This document shows positions 22,960-34,855 of a stretch of 64,000 nucleotides of DNA, one piece after another. This stretch comes from Serinus canaria (lineage: Eukaryota > Chordata > Aves > Passeriformes > Fringillidae): contig NC_066342.1 of assembly GCF_022539315.1 (NCBI RefSeq), positions 14,257,402 to 14,321,401 on the forward strand. The letters run 5' to 3'. A program made the position numbers and the translations under genes. The notes under the pieces are model-generated. The model was given only the letters and a program-made list of their open reading frames with translations. It was not told the DNA's origin and did not search any database. Every line of letters begins with the position of its first letter. Within the stretch, counting starts at the first letter, position 1.

Positions 22960-24094
22960 CATTGCCCATCAAGCTGACTTGGAAATCAGCTGACCCAGTG
23001 TGGGTCGAACAGTGGCCCTTGTTAACGCCCGAATGACTGCCCTCATTAAGTTAGTTAGCCGTGAATTACACAAGAATCATATAGAACCCTTCACGAGTCC
23101 ATGGAACACTCCAATTTTCATAATACCTAAGCGGTCTGGTGAAGGCTTCTGTCTCCTGCACGACCTGTGGGAAGTGAACAAGAGAATCCAGCCTATGGGC
23201 CCCGTGCAAACTTCGCTGCCCAGGAACTCGATGATACGGAGAAGACGACCCTGTGCAGTGCTCGACATCAAAGACTGCTTCTTTTCTGTCCCCCTGCACG
23301 AAGACGACAAAGAGCGTTTCGCCTTTTCCATCGTCTTCCCAAACAGCCAGCGGCCTAACCTACGCTTCCAATGGAGGATGCTTCCACAGGGAATGCTCAA
23401 CTCCCCTACCATCTGCCAGACCACTGTGGACCGAGCGCTAGCACCTGTCCGGCAGAGCAATCCAACGGTAACCATCGTGCAGTACATGGACGATATCCTG
23501 ATTGCCGCACCATCCACGAGACAAGTGGACCAGCTGGTGTCAACCATCTCCGAGACCCTGAGGACGAATGGCTTTGAGGTAGCGAGTGCAAAAATAAAAA
23601 AGGGACCCTGCGTGACCTTCCTAGGAGTGGGAATCACAAATTCCTACGTAACTCCTCCCCAGATGAAAATCTGCCGGGACATCAAGACGCTCCACGACAT
23701 GCAACAGCTGGTAGGGTTCTTACAGTGGCTCCTCAACATCGTCTTGATTCCTCCCGAGGTCATGGACATTCTAAATGACCTCTTGAAAGGGAAGAACCCA
23801 TGGGAGCAGAAGACCCTGACACCAGAAGCGGTAAGCTCGCTCAACTTCATCGAACGTCAGATGTCAGAGAGCATGCTCACCAGATGGGATTCAAGTGCTC
23901 CAGTCGATTTGTATGTCCACTTTACAAAAAAGGGGGGAGTGGGAGCCTTAGCCCAAGGACCCCCTGACAAGGCCCAACTGATACTATGGGTGGTCTTGGG
24001 GAAACCGTCCCGAGCCTTTTCCCCGGAAGTCAAGTGCCTCTGCAATCTCATTATGAAAGGCAGGAAACTCGCCCTAAGATATCTAGGCATCTAG
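22960..24094 (+). pseudogene. Provirus B reverse transcriptase
   Basis: The RT N-terminal segment (VWVEQWP) is read in one frame and the remainder, from about 23,030, in another, so a frameshift lies near 23,030. The main part holds LDIKDCFFSVPL, the catalytic YMDD (residues about 162-165 of the open stretch, near 23,483) and the thumb region. It ends at an in-frame TAG at 24,092-24,094 in the connection region. Confidence 0.9.
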
Positions 24095-25267
24095 CCGTCC
24101 AAGATAAGCTTGCCTCTCCGCAAACAGCTCTCTGCGCAGTCAACACCAATATCGGAATATCTAGCCATAGCCCTTACAGGCTTTGGAGGAGAAATTCGCT
24201 ACGCAGAAAAACCCCCTTGGACTCGGCTGCTCGCGGTCATCGATATCGACCTCCCACCAAAAGTGCTCCACCGAACACAGGCAGGACCAACCATCTTCAC
24301 GGCCGCATCATTGCAGACCTCCACCACGGCAGCAGTGTGGCAGTTAGGAGAACAGTGGCAATGTGTTAAGGCAACCTTCCCCACGCTTTCGGTCCAACAG
24401 CTTGAAGCAGCAGCTGTAGTGCTAGCGTGCGGACTGTTCCCAGGAGAACACCTTAACATTGTGACTGATTCCATATTTGTGGCTAAACTCTGCTTAGCCA
24501 TGTCTGGACCATGTGTATCAGTGTCCACAGTGGCAACGATGCTGGAGGAAGCACTCTATTCACGGAAAGGCACCATATCAGTCATCCACATCAACAGCCA
24601 CGACTCGATCAAAGGGTTCTACCAGATAGGCAACGACAAGGCTGATGCCGCTGCAAAGGGCGTATGGACACTGAAAGAAGCTCGTCAGTTGCACGAAACC
24701 CTTCACATCGGAGCTAACGCGCTTGCAAAAAAGTACGGGATCTCTACTGCAGATGCAAAGCACATCGTTGCAATGTGCCCACATTGCCAGAAGTCGCCAC
24801 TGTGGTCGAGTGGTGTCAACCCCAGAGGCCTCAAAGCCTCAGAAATGTGGCAAACAGACTTTACACAATGCCAGCTGTTGAAACCCCGAGCGTGGCTCGC
24901 AGTTACTGTAGATACTTACAGCGGCATGTTTGTGGCCACACAGCATCTCAAGACGGACTCCAAAGCGACCATCCAACATTGGCTGACAGCCATGGCATGG
25001 CTTGGGGTTCCAAAACAAATCAAAACAGATAACGGCCCAAACTTCATCTCAAAGGTAGTCCAAACATTCACCTCGAAATGGAACATAGCCTTGGTGCATG
25101 GCATCCCATACAACAGCACCGGACAAGTCATCGTTGAAAGAGCAAACCAGACTGAAAACCAAGCTGGAAGTGCTAGCAAAGGCAGAAGGCTTCTCCAATG
25201 CCATTCCCTTGGGCGACCAAGCGCGCATCCTGGCAACTGTGCTGCTAGCGTTAAATTAATACCCTAG
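24095..25267 (+). pseudogene. Provirus B RNase H and integrase
   Basis: In the same frame as RT past the TAG, this part has RNase H (VTDSIFVAKLC; late segment GNDKADAAAKG) and the integrase zinc domain with CPHCQK. Integrase core Asp segments are WQTDFTQ and IKTDNGPNF. The frame is lost just after the core, at about 25,170-25,267. The C-terminal DNA-binding domain continues at 25,380 in another frame. Confidence 0.87.
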
Positions 25268-25379
25268 GGGGGATGAAACAAACAGTCCGGCTCAGAAACA
25301 CTGGGCCACTCAAGCACTAGAGGAAGGCCCACAGGTGGTGATCAAAAATGAACTGGGGCAGTAGGAACAGGGCTGGAAA

Positions 25380-26750
25380 TTGGTGCTCATGGGGTGGGGA
25401 TATGCGGCCGTTAAAAAAGACGGGGACATTAAATGGTGTCCGCTTAAGTCAATCAAGCCCGATCTTCACATGAGCAGAATGAGACTGATGAGAGTTGTGA
25501 GTTTCTGTTTACAGGACATGCTCGTGGGGCGTCCTCGACACGCGTACATCCCTGTTCCAGAGGGCAGACCACCAAGCCGTCCAGCAGCGCCCGAGAGACC
25601 CGCACGGGTGAGACTCAAGCATCAACGGTGTTTCTGTGTGCTCTTGCTGTTGGGGCTTGTCGCCAGAGGGCAAGCCAGCCCAGACCACTACCCTCATCAG
25701 CCATTCAGGTGGGTCATACGACACCTTAGCAGTGACAAGGTGCTCAAAGAAATCACCACACCGAACACCCCATCTTTGGTACTTCGCTTTACCGACTTGT
25801 TTCCAGGACGACCAAAGGTAGACCCCTATTCCCCACAAGTCACACAAACGTACCTATCCTACTGGTGTCCAGCCTCAAACCCAGGAAGAAGCTACTGCAA
25901 TCACCCAGGGCGGGAATATTGTGGGCACTGGGGCTGCAAAACCATTGTTACAGATGCCAGACCGTCAGGGCCTGGGTGGGATCCACAAGAGCCCGACAGA
26001 TTCTTACAGTTGACCTGGGCACCCTCCGGCTGCAAAACACCCCTCTTCTTCCACGGAAATTTCCATCGAAACAGTCATAAAATCCCTAAATTTTGGAAAT
26101 GCACCGACTACAACATGACGGTTTTGCAGCCAGATCACCCCAGTTGGACCACAGGCAAAACATGGACAGTAGTCGTTCATGGGTCGAAAGAGTGGGTGAA
26201 TGTGCAAATTATCAGACTCCCAGCTTCAATGTCCCAATCAGTCGGACCCAATCCAGTTCTAGTAGTGAGTAAACCCAGGGAAGAGATCGCAGTTAACAGT
26301 AGTTCTAGCGGCGAAACGCAGAGGTCGGAACTAGTCTCCCCATCCGATCTCCTAACCGAAACAAACCTTTCCAATCCATTCATAAACTTTTTAAATGCTA
26401 CCTTCATATCGCTAAACCAATCCAACCCAAACTTCACAGAATCATGCTGGTTATGCTATGATGCACAACCCCCTTTTTACGAGGGCGTTGCTTTCGATCT
26501 CCCGTTCATCTTCTCAAAGTCAAACAATCCACGCCAATGCAGATGGGACACCCCCCGGAGAGGCATTACCCTAAGTCAGGTTACAGGCCAAGGCAAATGC
26601 TTTGGCAATGCAACCTTGGCAAAGCAGATGGGCAATGTCTGCAAGGAATTCGTTAAACTTAAGGGAGGGAAGTTCCAGTGGGTGATCCCAGCTGCATCGG
26701 GAATGTGGGTCTGTCACCGATCCGGGGTAAGCCCATGTGTACTCCTTGAC
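25380..26750 (+). pseudogene. Provirus B integrase tail and env surface subunit (split by provirus C)
   Basis: The first 30 codons are the integrase C-terminal domain (GWGYAAVKKDGDIKWCPLKSI). In the same open frame a hydrophobic signal peptide (CVLLLLGLVARG, about 25,640) and the surface subunit follow. It is Cys- and Asn-rich and has the CWLC motif (near 26,445) that in gamma-type envelopes disulfide-links surface and transmembrane subunits. There is no stop before the TSD CTTGAC at 26,745-26,750, where provirus C enters. The open frame runs past this point to 26,933, but those codons are LTR. Confidence 0.85.
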
Positions 26751-27115
26751 TGCCACGGCCAGGTAGAGGGGAGCCCACACCGACACGATGTAGAATTCCA
26801 AAAAGCTCCGTTTATTGTTTACAAAGCTCGTATTCTTATAATGTTTTCCTCTTCCGTACACGCGATCACGCAAAATATAATTGGAGGGCCCGCTTTGTGC
26901 ACGAGGCATGCACGCGTCCTTATCAATTTCTAATTGGCTAGTTACATCTGCGCTGCTTAAGCATTTTGTTTTTGCCTTGCGGTTTTCAGCATCCTGTTTT
27001 ACATCTCTTGCTTGCCAGGTTCTTGCTTATCACCTCCTCATACTTAGGTTCAAGGAGAGGACGTCCCTACAGCTTACTGTAAACCTGTCCCACTGCCCAA
27101 GATCGTCCCCCGACA
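26751..27115 (-). repeat. Provirus C 3' LTR
   Basis: The plus-strand ends are TGCCACGGCC and CCCCCGACA. An AATAAA on the minus strand near 26,812 marks the R region. Confidence 0.96.
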
Positions 27116-27131
27116 TCTCCCCCTCTTTTTT
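27116..27131 (-). promoter_or_regulatory. Polypurine tract of provirus C
   Basis: The minus-strand run AAAAAAGAGGGGGAGA abuts the 3' LTR. Confidence 0.85.
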
Positions 27132-27211
27132 CAAATAAAGCATCAGTCATCTCTTGCAATCGATTCATAATACACTGCAATAAACATGGTCCAAAAAGCA
27201 AGCAAAGCAAA

Positions 27212-27845
27212 TGTCAGGGTCTCTCTCTCTCTAGCCGGTCAGAGTGACCCCGAAAAAGTTCAAAAGTTTCTTTTCCCAGCCCAGTGCTTGAAGAAGGAGT
27301 CAGGGCTCTTCATTTTTCGGTCTCAAGGTTATTTATTACATCTTATCTATAAAATTCTTTCTCCCTGTCCAGCCGAGATCCGTTCAGCAGGACAGTCAGA
27401 GGCACTCCGCCCTCCCCCATGGCGGTGTTATCTTTATATACTACAAACTACGTGTACAATATTTACAGTTATTTTCCAATACCTATCATCTATATTAGAC
27501 AGTGAGTTTCTACTTTAGACCAATCTAAAAGTGCCCACATCACCAGACAGGATGGCAGTAGAGAAGAAGAAGAAGAAAGGCTAGACACGCCCAAATCCCT
27601 CCATCTTGTCACCAGAAACCCCTATACCAAAAATCCTAAAACCTACATTTACACTCTGTGAATACTTTATCCCTATACCATCTAAACTGCCGTGGCCTCT
27701 ATCTCCTCATGCAAAGGTGCCAAGCTGTTCCATGGCCCGCACTCAAACCCAATGGTGTTCTGGGCTGTGTGCCAGGGTCTCTGAGCCCCCTGGCAAGGGT
27801 CCCAGGAAACTCCAGACTCCCAGAGGTATGTCCTGAGTTCCGACA
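27212..27845 (-). mobile_element. Solo LTR, family G copy 1, inside provirus C env
   Basis: The 634-bp element has plus-strand ends TGTCAGGG and GTTCCGACA and exact 6-bp TSDs AGCAAA at 27,206-27,211 and 27,846-27,851. A minus-strand TATA box (near 27,435) and AATAAA (near 27,332) give the orientation. A second copy is at 40,248-40,874. It is the innermost, and thus most recent, event in the nested block. Confidence 0.93.
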
Positions 27846-28954
27846 AGCAAAATTATAATCACCGGCCCAACAAGCATCATAATAAAACTCTTTAACCCTC
27901 CAGTAATTCCTAATGAATGCAACGAACCTTCTAACCCTAGACCTTCCTGTCTTTGTAGGTGTCCTGTTAGTCCATACAGTTTTTGTATTTGTGCATGAAT
28001 TGATTTTGAATGGTCAGACAAAATCATGCAACACATCCCTTCAATTTCTTCACACCCATGCCCTTGTGCTAAAAGCAAAAAATCAATAGCTGCTCTATTT
28101 TGCAAAGTAGCGTGTCTAACTAAATCAACATGTAACAATAAGTTTGCTAAGGCTAGTGAAGTAACATTTGTTTGTTTAGCTAGCCAACAGCCCAACTTCC
28201 TTAAGGTGGCATGAGCTCCTGCAGAGGCTACCCCTGGAGCTAAAAAGGATGCGGCTACAATAGCTTCTGGAGACCAAAATTCAACATTATCCTTACATTC
28301 CTTGGTAAATGCATGTGTCATTCTTTTATCCCTACGATGGTGAAAGCTCATGTTTAATATCATCGACATGTTTGGTGTTAATAATGTTAGTCTCCCTATA
28401 GAACATGGTCCACCTCTCAACTGTGAAGGGATTCCTGGCCAAGCAGGGTCCCCACATATTAAAAAGTAGCCCTGAGGCAACTGAATAGGATTATTGGAAG
28501 AAATAGATGTGTTTATACTTTCATATTTACACCAAAAAGAGCCATTCCTATACATAGACAAACTGGAGTTAACTACAGTGGTGTGATTCACTCCCGTTTG
28601 TGTTCTACTACTATGATTAAAATACACACAAACGTCCATTTTCACTGAGCCTAATAAATCTAATTCTTGTGGCTCCTGGTTGGCTATGGGCAAATATGGA
28701 GTCCACTGATCCCATCCATCTACAGTTGTATTTAAGTCACTGCTGTTACAAGTAGGAATGGAGCTAGGACAAGGCCAAAAATCTGTAGGCAATCCCACTA
28801 AACAGGTTGAAAATGGATTGCCCGGTGTAGACAAGGACAAGCAAATAGAGTCTTGATTAGTTAAGTTTGCCATAGTAACCCAAATGTTTGTTTTTGGTTG
28901 AGGGGGTATCCATGCCATGCTTACAGAAATCCAAATTACCCACAGCGCTATCAT
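27846..28954 (-). pseudogene. Provirus C env (cytoplasmic tail separated by a solo LTR)
   Basis: It opens with a signal-peptide-like MIALWVIWISVSMAW and has many N-glycosylation sites. A basic RRDKR cleavage site lies near 28,340, then a hydrophobic fusion-peptide-like segment. The transmembrane subunit has CEEIEGMCC (CX6CC type, near 28,040), and the anchor SFIMMLVGPVIIILL falls just before the family G LTR. About 25 codons of tail lie in phase at 27,201-27,132 beyond the LTR. No stop or frameshift was found other than the LTR. It overlaps the 3' end of the unassigned ORF by about 100 bases. Confidence 0.85.
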
Positions 28955-29684
28955 CTTTTCTTTCTATCTTTCTGAGTCTTGCACCTGGTCTTACTTTACA
29001 CCTTTGTAGCGCTAAAATACACCGATCTAATTCTCTTTCTGCGTTTCCCTCAAATGGGCCAACTATAGAATGAAGTGACAAAGGAACTCTGCTAATACAT
29101 CTGGCTGTTATTATGTGACAGTTGCTTTGTTTCCTCAGTCGCTCAATCTGCCGGTCTAAGTCCCACCTATGATATGCTAGCACCTTTTGTTCTGGGCATT
29201 CAAATAATTGCAATGCTTCAGGTAAGCTGAGGTTCAGTTTTTCCTGCAATTCCCTTTCCCACGATGTGAACCGATATTGAAACCAACAACTACCACACCA
29301 TAGTTGTAACAACAGGGACTGATGGACCAACTGCTTCTTTTTACACCCTCCACAATGAAAGGCAACCCATGCACTACAACCCCATCGGTTACAGCCGACA
29401 CACTGCGAACCAGGTCCCTTATAATGAAATGCATGCACTGCTTCAATCAAGTCAACAAAGTTATGTAGTGTTCGACACCATTGAATGTGCCGATCTAGGG
29501 CACGTGAGTGTCCTTTCAACAGCTGCAATCGTGGGATCAACAATAATTGTATTTTGTGATTTACTCTTTCCACGTCAGTCTCTGTCAGCTGGTGTAACGC
29601 TCTGATCATCCGTCTTCTGTTCGAGTAAGGAACGAACCCACTTTGCAGGAACCCAAAGTGGTTTGTCCTTTCCTGCAGAAACAC
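28857..29684 (-). CDS. Unassigned Cys-rich ORF between pol and env of provirus C
   Basis: I do not recognise this 275-codon frame. It begins inside the end of integrase, fills the whole gap of about 620 bases before env, overlaps the env start in a different frame, and has no stop. A 3' splice-site-like CTTGTGTTTCTGCAG precedes 29,672. The first ATG is codon 26 (29,609). The protein has three CXXC pairs (residues 95/98, 111/114, 130/133) plus Cys103 and His110, so a zinc-binding fold is possible. A basic RRR sits near the N-terminus and an RLRKIERK stretch near the C-terminus. Provirus A has no equivalent. It could be an accessory gene, an env leader exon or a captured host exon. I assign no function. 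Confidence 0.55.
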   Translation of the reverse strand: MFLQERTNHFGFLQSGFVPYSNRRRMIRALHQLTETDVERVNHKIQLLLIPRLQLLKGHSRALDRHIQWCRTLHNFVDLIEAVHAFHYKGPGSQCVGCNRWGCSAWVAFHCGGCKKKQLVHQSLLLQLWCGSCWFQYRFTSWERELQEKLNLSLPEALQLFECPEQKVLAYHRWDLDRQIERLRKQSNCHIITARCISRVPLSLHSIVGPFEGNAERELDRCILALQRCKVRPGARLRKIERKDDSAVGNLDFCKHGMDTPSTKNKHLGYYGKLN

Positions 29685-30240
29685 AAGCGTACCCCTGACC
29701 CCAAGTTAATAAAGTATATTCCTTTTGATCCCATACTCTTGTTTTCGGGTCCCACATCTGGACAGGTGCATTAAGGGTAACATTTCCCTTAAAAAAATGT
29801 AATTTAATAGGTAATTCAACCTCCTTATCATTAATAGATATTGGGTTTTTCCAATTCAATACAAAACATGCTTTGGCTACCATATCGTGGGGTGAGAGGG
29901 CTATCTCCCCCTCTTTTTTCAACACCCCAAGTAGCCGTTTAATGTCTTGATGGCGACGCTCCACAATACCCTGCCCTGTACTATTATAGGGAATACCCGT
30001 AACATGTTTAATGTTCCATTGATTTAAAAATTGACGACTATATTGTCCGACATAACTGGGGCCATTATCTGTTTTTATCGTTTGTGGCACTCCTAACACC
30101 GCAAAGGCTTGTAGCCAGTGCTGTTTAACCGCACGAAACGCAGTAGTTGACAATGCAGTAGCCCAAACCGCATGACTATAAGTGTCCACAGAGACATGTA
30201 TATACTTCAAGCGGCCAAAAGGTGAATATTCTGTGATGTC
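29575..30240 (-). pseudogene. Provirus C integrase core and C-terminal domain
   Basis: It contains VDTYSHAVWA, the second Asp in IKTDNGPSY, and the C-terminal GQGYACVSAGKDKPLWVPAKW segment. It is in a different frame from the upstream RT-RNase H frame, so at least one frameshift lies at 30.2-30.4 kb, near the zinc domain and first core Asp. The 3' end overlaps the unassigned ORF by 110 bases. Confidence 0.87.
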
Positions 30241-31883
30241 CGTCTGCCAAACTGATCTCGGTTCTGTGCCTCGAGGGTTAACACCTTGATGTTGCAGGGG
30301 GGGTATTCTTGCACAGTCTGGGCATGCTGCAATGATAGTTCGTGCCTGGGCCTGTGGGATGCCGAATTCTTCTTGCAGCCCACGAGAAGATTGGTGAAAA
30401 ATTCATGAGAACGCCGTGCTGCCTCAAACCCCTGTAATGAAACTGCTCCAGATACAGCATTATCAATAACCGCATTACCTTCTGTAAATATTCCAGGGAT
30501 GTTAGTATGGCTTCGCATATGTGTGCACCAAAGATTGTGACATCTTTCAGCCAACAGGCCTTTTAGCCGGATGACCAATTCAGCAATCTCCGGCGTTCCT
30601 ATTTTACCTATCTTCGCTTGATCTACTCGATTAACTATGCTCACTGCATACTGTGAATCCAAAATCAAATTTATTGGGTCACTATAAAAATGACTCAAAG
30701 CTGCAGCAATAGCTTTGAGTTCTAATATCTGGACTGAACGATTTAACTCTCCCCAAATCTTCATCTCCCAACCTTTGGTGCTTTTCCACGCAAACCCATA
30801 CTTACCAGTTTTCCCACTGGCATCAGTAAAAACGGTAATCGCTTCAGGTATAGGTTTTTGCTTTACTATTGGACCTCTCTGAATAACAGAGGTGGTTTTA
30901 AATATGGGGTGTGAAGGATAATGTACTGATAACTCAACTCCATTTACTGCTAATGCAAAAGACATTGAGGCCTGAGACCACTCTTGAATTAGCTCCGTTG
31001 TTCTCCATGGTACAATAAAAAACGATGGATCAACTCCAAAGACCAATCGTACCCTCTCTTTTGCTTTTAGCAATAATGATCCAATGTATTCCTGTGGTGT
31101 AGTCACGGACGCGGATGGCTGATGTGAGGGAAACACCCATTCCATAATGGCTAGGCGTTTCTCTATCTCTTGTGCTACTATAGCAGAGCGGTTACTCTCA
31201 GGTCCATACACTGCCACTATTATAGGATACCAAGGATCATAGCGATAAACCTGTTGCTGACCAATTTTTTGTTCAATTACTCGAAGGGCCTCGCGTGCCT
31301 CATTTGTTAAAGCCCGCGGTTCTGAGGGGCTCTTTGTATTTTGAAGCAATTCAAACAAGGGAGCTAAGTCTGCATTGGTCACTCCACACCAGATGCGAAC
31401 CCATTGTATATCTCCAACCAGTTTTTGTACATCATTAACAGTGGTAATATGGTCATGTAGTTTAAGCTTCCCTAGGCGCACCCGTGTTTTGGTAACCATC
31501 ATTTCCAAATACAACCAAGGACTACTCCTCTGAACCTTTTCTGGAGCGACACGCAGGCCATATTGACTCAGGGCCTTCACCAAGGAGGTTTCCATTTCCT
31601 GCGAAATGGCTTGTTTGTCTGCCACTAATATATCATCCATATAATGATACAATATGGGTTTTGGATATTGTCTTTTCCATTGTTGGATAGCTAAGTCTAC
31701 ATACCACTGGCAAATTATCAGTGAGTTCCGCATGCCTTGTGGTAGTACGGTCCACTCATACCTGGGAGCAGGTCGAGAGGTGTTTTTTTGAGGTACACTG
31801 AAGGCAAATCGCTCCGTGTCGTCAGGGTGCAAAGGAATAGAGAAAAAACAATCTTTCAAATCAATGATTAACAAATACCATTC
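30207..31883 (-). pseudogene. Provirus C reverse transcriptase (palm onward) and RNase H
   Basis: It continues the RT frame after an in-frame TGA at 31,884-31,886. It contains LKDCFFSIPL, YMDD (near 31,640), thumb and connection, and RNase H from TVFTDASG (near 30,830) to the MRSHTNIPG segment. The end, about 30,360-30,207, is out of frame relative to integrase. Confidence 0.9.
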
Positions 31884-32189
31884 TCATGGCAAAGCTACTG
31901 GGGAAGGCAGACCTGGCTGTAGCGCCCCCATGGGTTTCATCACCGCATTCACAGCTCGGAGATCGTGCAACAATCTCCATTTTCCTGATTTCTTTTTAAT
32001 TACAAAAATGGGAGTGTTCCATGCACCTAATGACGGCTTTATATGACCAAGTTTTAACTGTTCTGCTATTAATTCCTCCAGAGGCTGCAATTTTTCATCA
32101 GTAAGCGGCCACTGAGGCACCCATACTGGTTTGTCTGATTCCCATTGTATTTTCAATATGGGCGTCCTCTGCTCCTCAGCAGCCGCCAC
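31884..32189 (-). pseudogene. Provirus C reverse transcriptase N-terminus
   Basis: Fingers subdomain with [29 protein letters not shown] and a terminal PSPVALP segment, then the TGA. It is in the same frame as the rest of RT, so a single stop separates the two annotated parts. Confidence 0.9.
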
Positions 32190-32248
32190 TAAAAATCCTT
32201 AGTCTGCAGTGTCAATCCCCACTGTGCCATAACATCTCTACCCAAAAT

Positions 32249-32885
32249 TTATAGTGGCGTACACATGATACATGGCCGTACCCATGCCTGCCTTCCCTCC
32301 ATAGCATCTTTTATACAAACGAAATTTACACTTTGTAAAGTTCTGGAATCCCCTCCTATACCGCTGACTACGGTTGCAACTGTTTGTAAAGGCCAATGCT
32401 TTGGCCAAGCTGAAACAGGCACGATCGTGACATCCGATCCTGTGTCCAGCATCATTTCCACCCCTGCCTTTTGCAGCTCTTCTCCATTATTGCTGATAAA
32501 AATGCGCCGCATGGGTCGTGCCGCCTGTATAGCTGTTGTAAACAATACCAAAGGCCCCGCAGTTTCTCCTGTGCTCCCAAAGGCCCCCTCTCCCCGCTTA
32601 CTTGACCTGGCCACTGACACCTGCGAATAAAAAGGAATAAGCTGCGCTATCCTGCTCCCTTGGTTAATTGTTACAGGTGGGGCAAAAACCTTAACCATTA
32701 TTTTGATTATTCCCTCATAATCTGCATCTATCAGTCCCGGCAAAACAAATATACCTTGTTTACTTGCCAATTAACAAAGCATTTAACCCTTCCCCCAACG
32801 GTCCTGTCGCGGTTGAATCAATCACGGTCACCTCACAGGTCGAGATGGTCACTGGTCCTGCCACGGCCAAATCGACTCCTGCACT
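32249..32885 (-). pseudogene. Provirus C dUTPase and protease
   Basis: The dUTPase N-terminus (GVDLAVAGPVTIST) starts at about 32,880, overlapping the gag 3' end. A frameshift near 32,768 moves to the frame with FVLPGLIDADYEG and GSRIAQLIPF, the substrate-binding motifs of a trimeric dUTPase. Retropepsin follows in that frame with MMLDTGSDVTIVP (near 32,440). The canonical C-terminal GRD segment falls beyond the stop at 32,249. This is the gag/dUTPase-pro/pol order of betaretroviruses. Confidence 0.85.
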
Positions 32886-33979
32886 TCCTGAGGTGGCGGC
32901 GACGAGCTCGTGGAGACAGCCATGGCTTGTTGTACTTTCGCTGGGTACTTCTGAGCCGCACCCAACCCGCGGCCCTGGAGGTTTCCCGGGAGAGGAGTTG
33001 GGTCCTTCTTAAAGTGCGACTGACATTCGGATGCCTTGTGGCCAAACTTTTCACAGCGGTTACAAACACCCGAAAATGTAGAGGGTCGAGGGGTCCCACC
33101 TCCACCCACCTTCATTGGGCAGGCCTTTTTCAGATGACCCATCCTTTTACATTGAAAGCATACCCCGGGGCCTCTGTCCCCCTTCCCCAACCCTCCTTGT
33201 TTCAATGCTGCTGCTAAGGCCATGGCATGAATATTAGCTTTCTGTTTCTCCTCCTCCCAAGGCGCCCGAGAGCAGATTTCCACCATCTGTACCAGGGAGG
33301 CACCCAGTCGCAATGTAGCAAGCAATTTTTTACATGTGTGATTTGCATTTTGAGTAGCTATTTCCTTTACCAAGGTTGTTTTTAAATCAGGGTTCATATC
33401 AGGAGCATTGTCAACAGCCTCTCTTATGCAATCAACAAAAGTTAAAAAGGGCTCACTTGCTCCTTGTCTTATGTGCAGATATGGAGGATTAGGTTTCCCC
33501 ATTTGCGGCAGAGCATTAAAGGCTTCTAAAGCAGCAGCTTTACTTTGCACCAGCACCCGTACTGGTAGTGCTGCTTGTCGCTGAGGATCTCTGTAGGGGC
33601 CAGACCCCATTACCATATCAAGGGAAGCTACTCTCAAGGGATCCCCTTGGGGCAAATTCACATTATCTAGCTGTCTTTCCTCCAAACGTTCCTGCCACTT
33701 TACCAAAAATAAGGTATACGCAGTGGTTCCTAATAAGGTCTCCATCAGTAGTCGAATATCTGCTGGCACTAATTCCTGATACTTCATAAAGGCAGTCCTC
33801 TGCCTGCGGACTGCAGAATTGTTTGCCCCATAGGCCATTACACTCTGTTGTAGCTTCGTTACCCACTGCCATTCCAATGCCCTCCATTCTGGCCCATTCG
33901 CAGTGGCAAATACAGGAGCAGATATAACTGGTTCAAGCACAACTTCCCCTTTCAAGTCAGCCTGAGTAATAAACCTCCG
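32849..33979 (-). pseudogene. Provirus C gag: capsid and nucleocapsid
   Basis: It carries the capsid major homology region (RQGASEPFLTFVDCIREAV) and two CCHC knuckles (CFQCKRMGHLKKAC and CNRCEKFGHKASEC). It is in frame with the preceding gag part but separated by a TAG at 33,980-33,982. It ends in a WPWQDQ tail. Confidence 0.9.
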
Positions 33980-34444
33980 CTACCTTTTATTCATATCAAA
34001 GCTAGTATCCTTGGGGATATATCCTTTTTTCTGTTCTTTTTGATACATTTCATCTAACAATTCCTGTTTTTCTTCCTCCGTTAAGCCCTCTCCTGCCCCA
34101 AATACCCTTTTAAGCTCCTTGTGCCCCTCCTCCACCGTCATTCGCCCATGCTTTATTGCCCTTATCACTCCATCCCGACCTCCCCAATCCATTTGTTCTT
34201 TCCTATCTAATTGGTTTTCAATATTCATTATTCCCTCCTTTACAGCCTGCATTGCCTTCTCATACATCTCTCGCCGTCTCCCCTTTTCTCCCCACTTGTC
34301 CAAATCCTGCATGGCTATCATAAGATCAGCCATCTGGTGTCGCTGTTTCCTCAGCTCCGTAATCAGCTCACTGTATGGAGATTTCGCCGGGGGGGTGGGA
34401 GAAGAAGGGGGGGACTCGGGAACATTGGGCAGGGGGATATCCAT
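33980..34444 (-). pseudogene. Provirus C gag: acidic/coiled middle region
   Basis: A Pro-rich start (PESPPSSPTPPAKSP) is followed by about 120 residues of charged, helix-forming sequence (for example KAMQAVKEGIMNIENQLDRK) with heptad-like spacing, perhaps a coiled-coil spacer ahead of capsid. It ends in the TAG just before the capsid frame. Confidence 0.75.
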
Positions 34445-34487
34445 CGGACTTGGTTCCGCTGCGGGTGCTGGTGTCGCTGAGCCATCT

Positions 34488-34855
34488 TCAGCGGCACCTG
34501 GAGGAGCTGGAAACCCCCCTGCATCGCGCCAAGGGAGGCCGGGACGGCCCGGGGGCTCTGGGGGGGCCCGGGGGCGGCGGCGCTGTCGGCTTTAAGGGCT
34601 CATCCGGATTCCAAGGGGGAATGATATCATCGAATTCCCCTCTCCGTCCCACCGGGGCGGCAATTTTTGCCTCGGGCTCACAAGGAGGGACAGAACCAGA
34701 AAGCGGTTCCCATTCTGTCAGTCTCTCTGCCTCCTCTCGCCTCTCAGGCGTCTTTGCTTTGCTTAAAGCGTCCCGTAGTGCAGCCGCAATTTCCGCATCA
34801 GCATGCACTTGATCAATCATCAGTTTGAACTGTGGTATGTACAAGCCATGTGTTT
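34488..34855 (-). pseudogene. Provirus C gag: linker in a shifted frame
   Basis: Between matrix and the coiled region, the reading moves to another frame: an Ala/Glu-rich helix (HADAEIAAALRDALSKAK), then a Pro-rich stretch near 34,560. Frameshifts must lie near 34,850 and 34,490. The CG-rich repeats at 34,540-34,580 are a likely slippage site. Confidence 0.65.
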
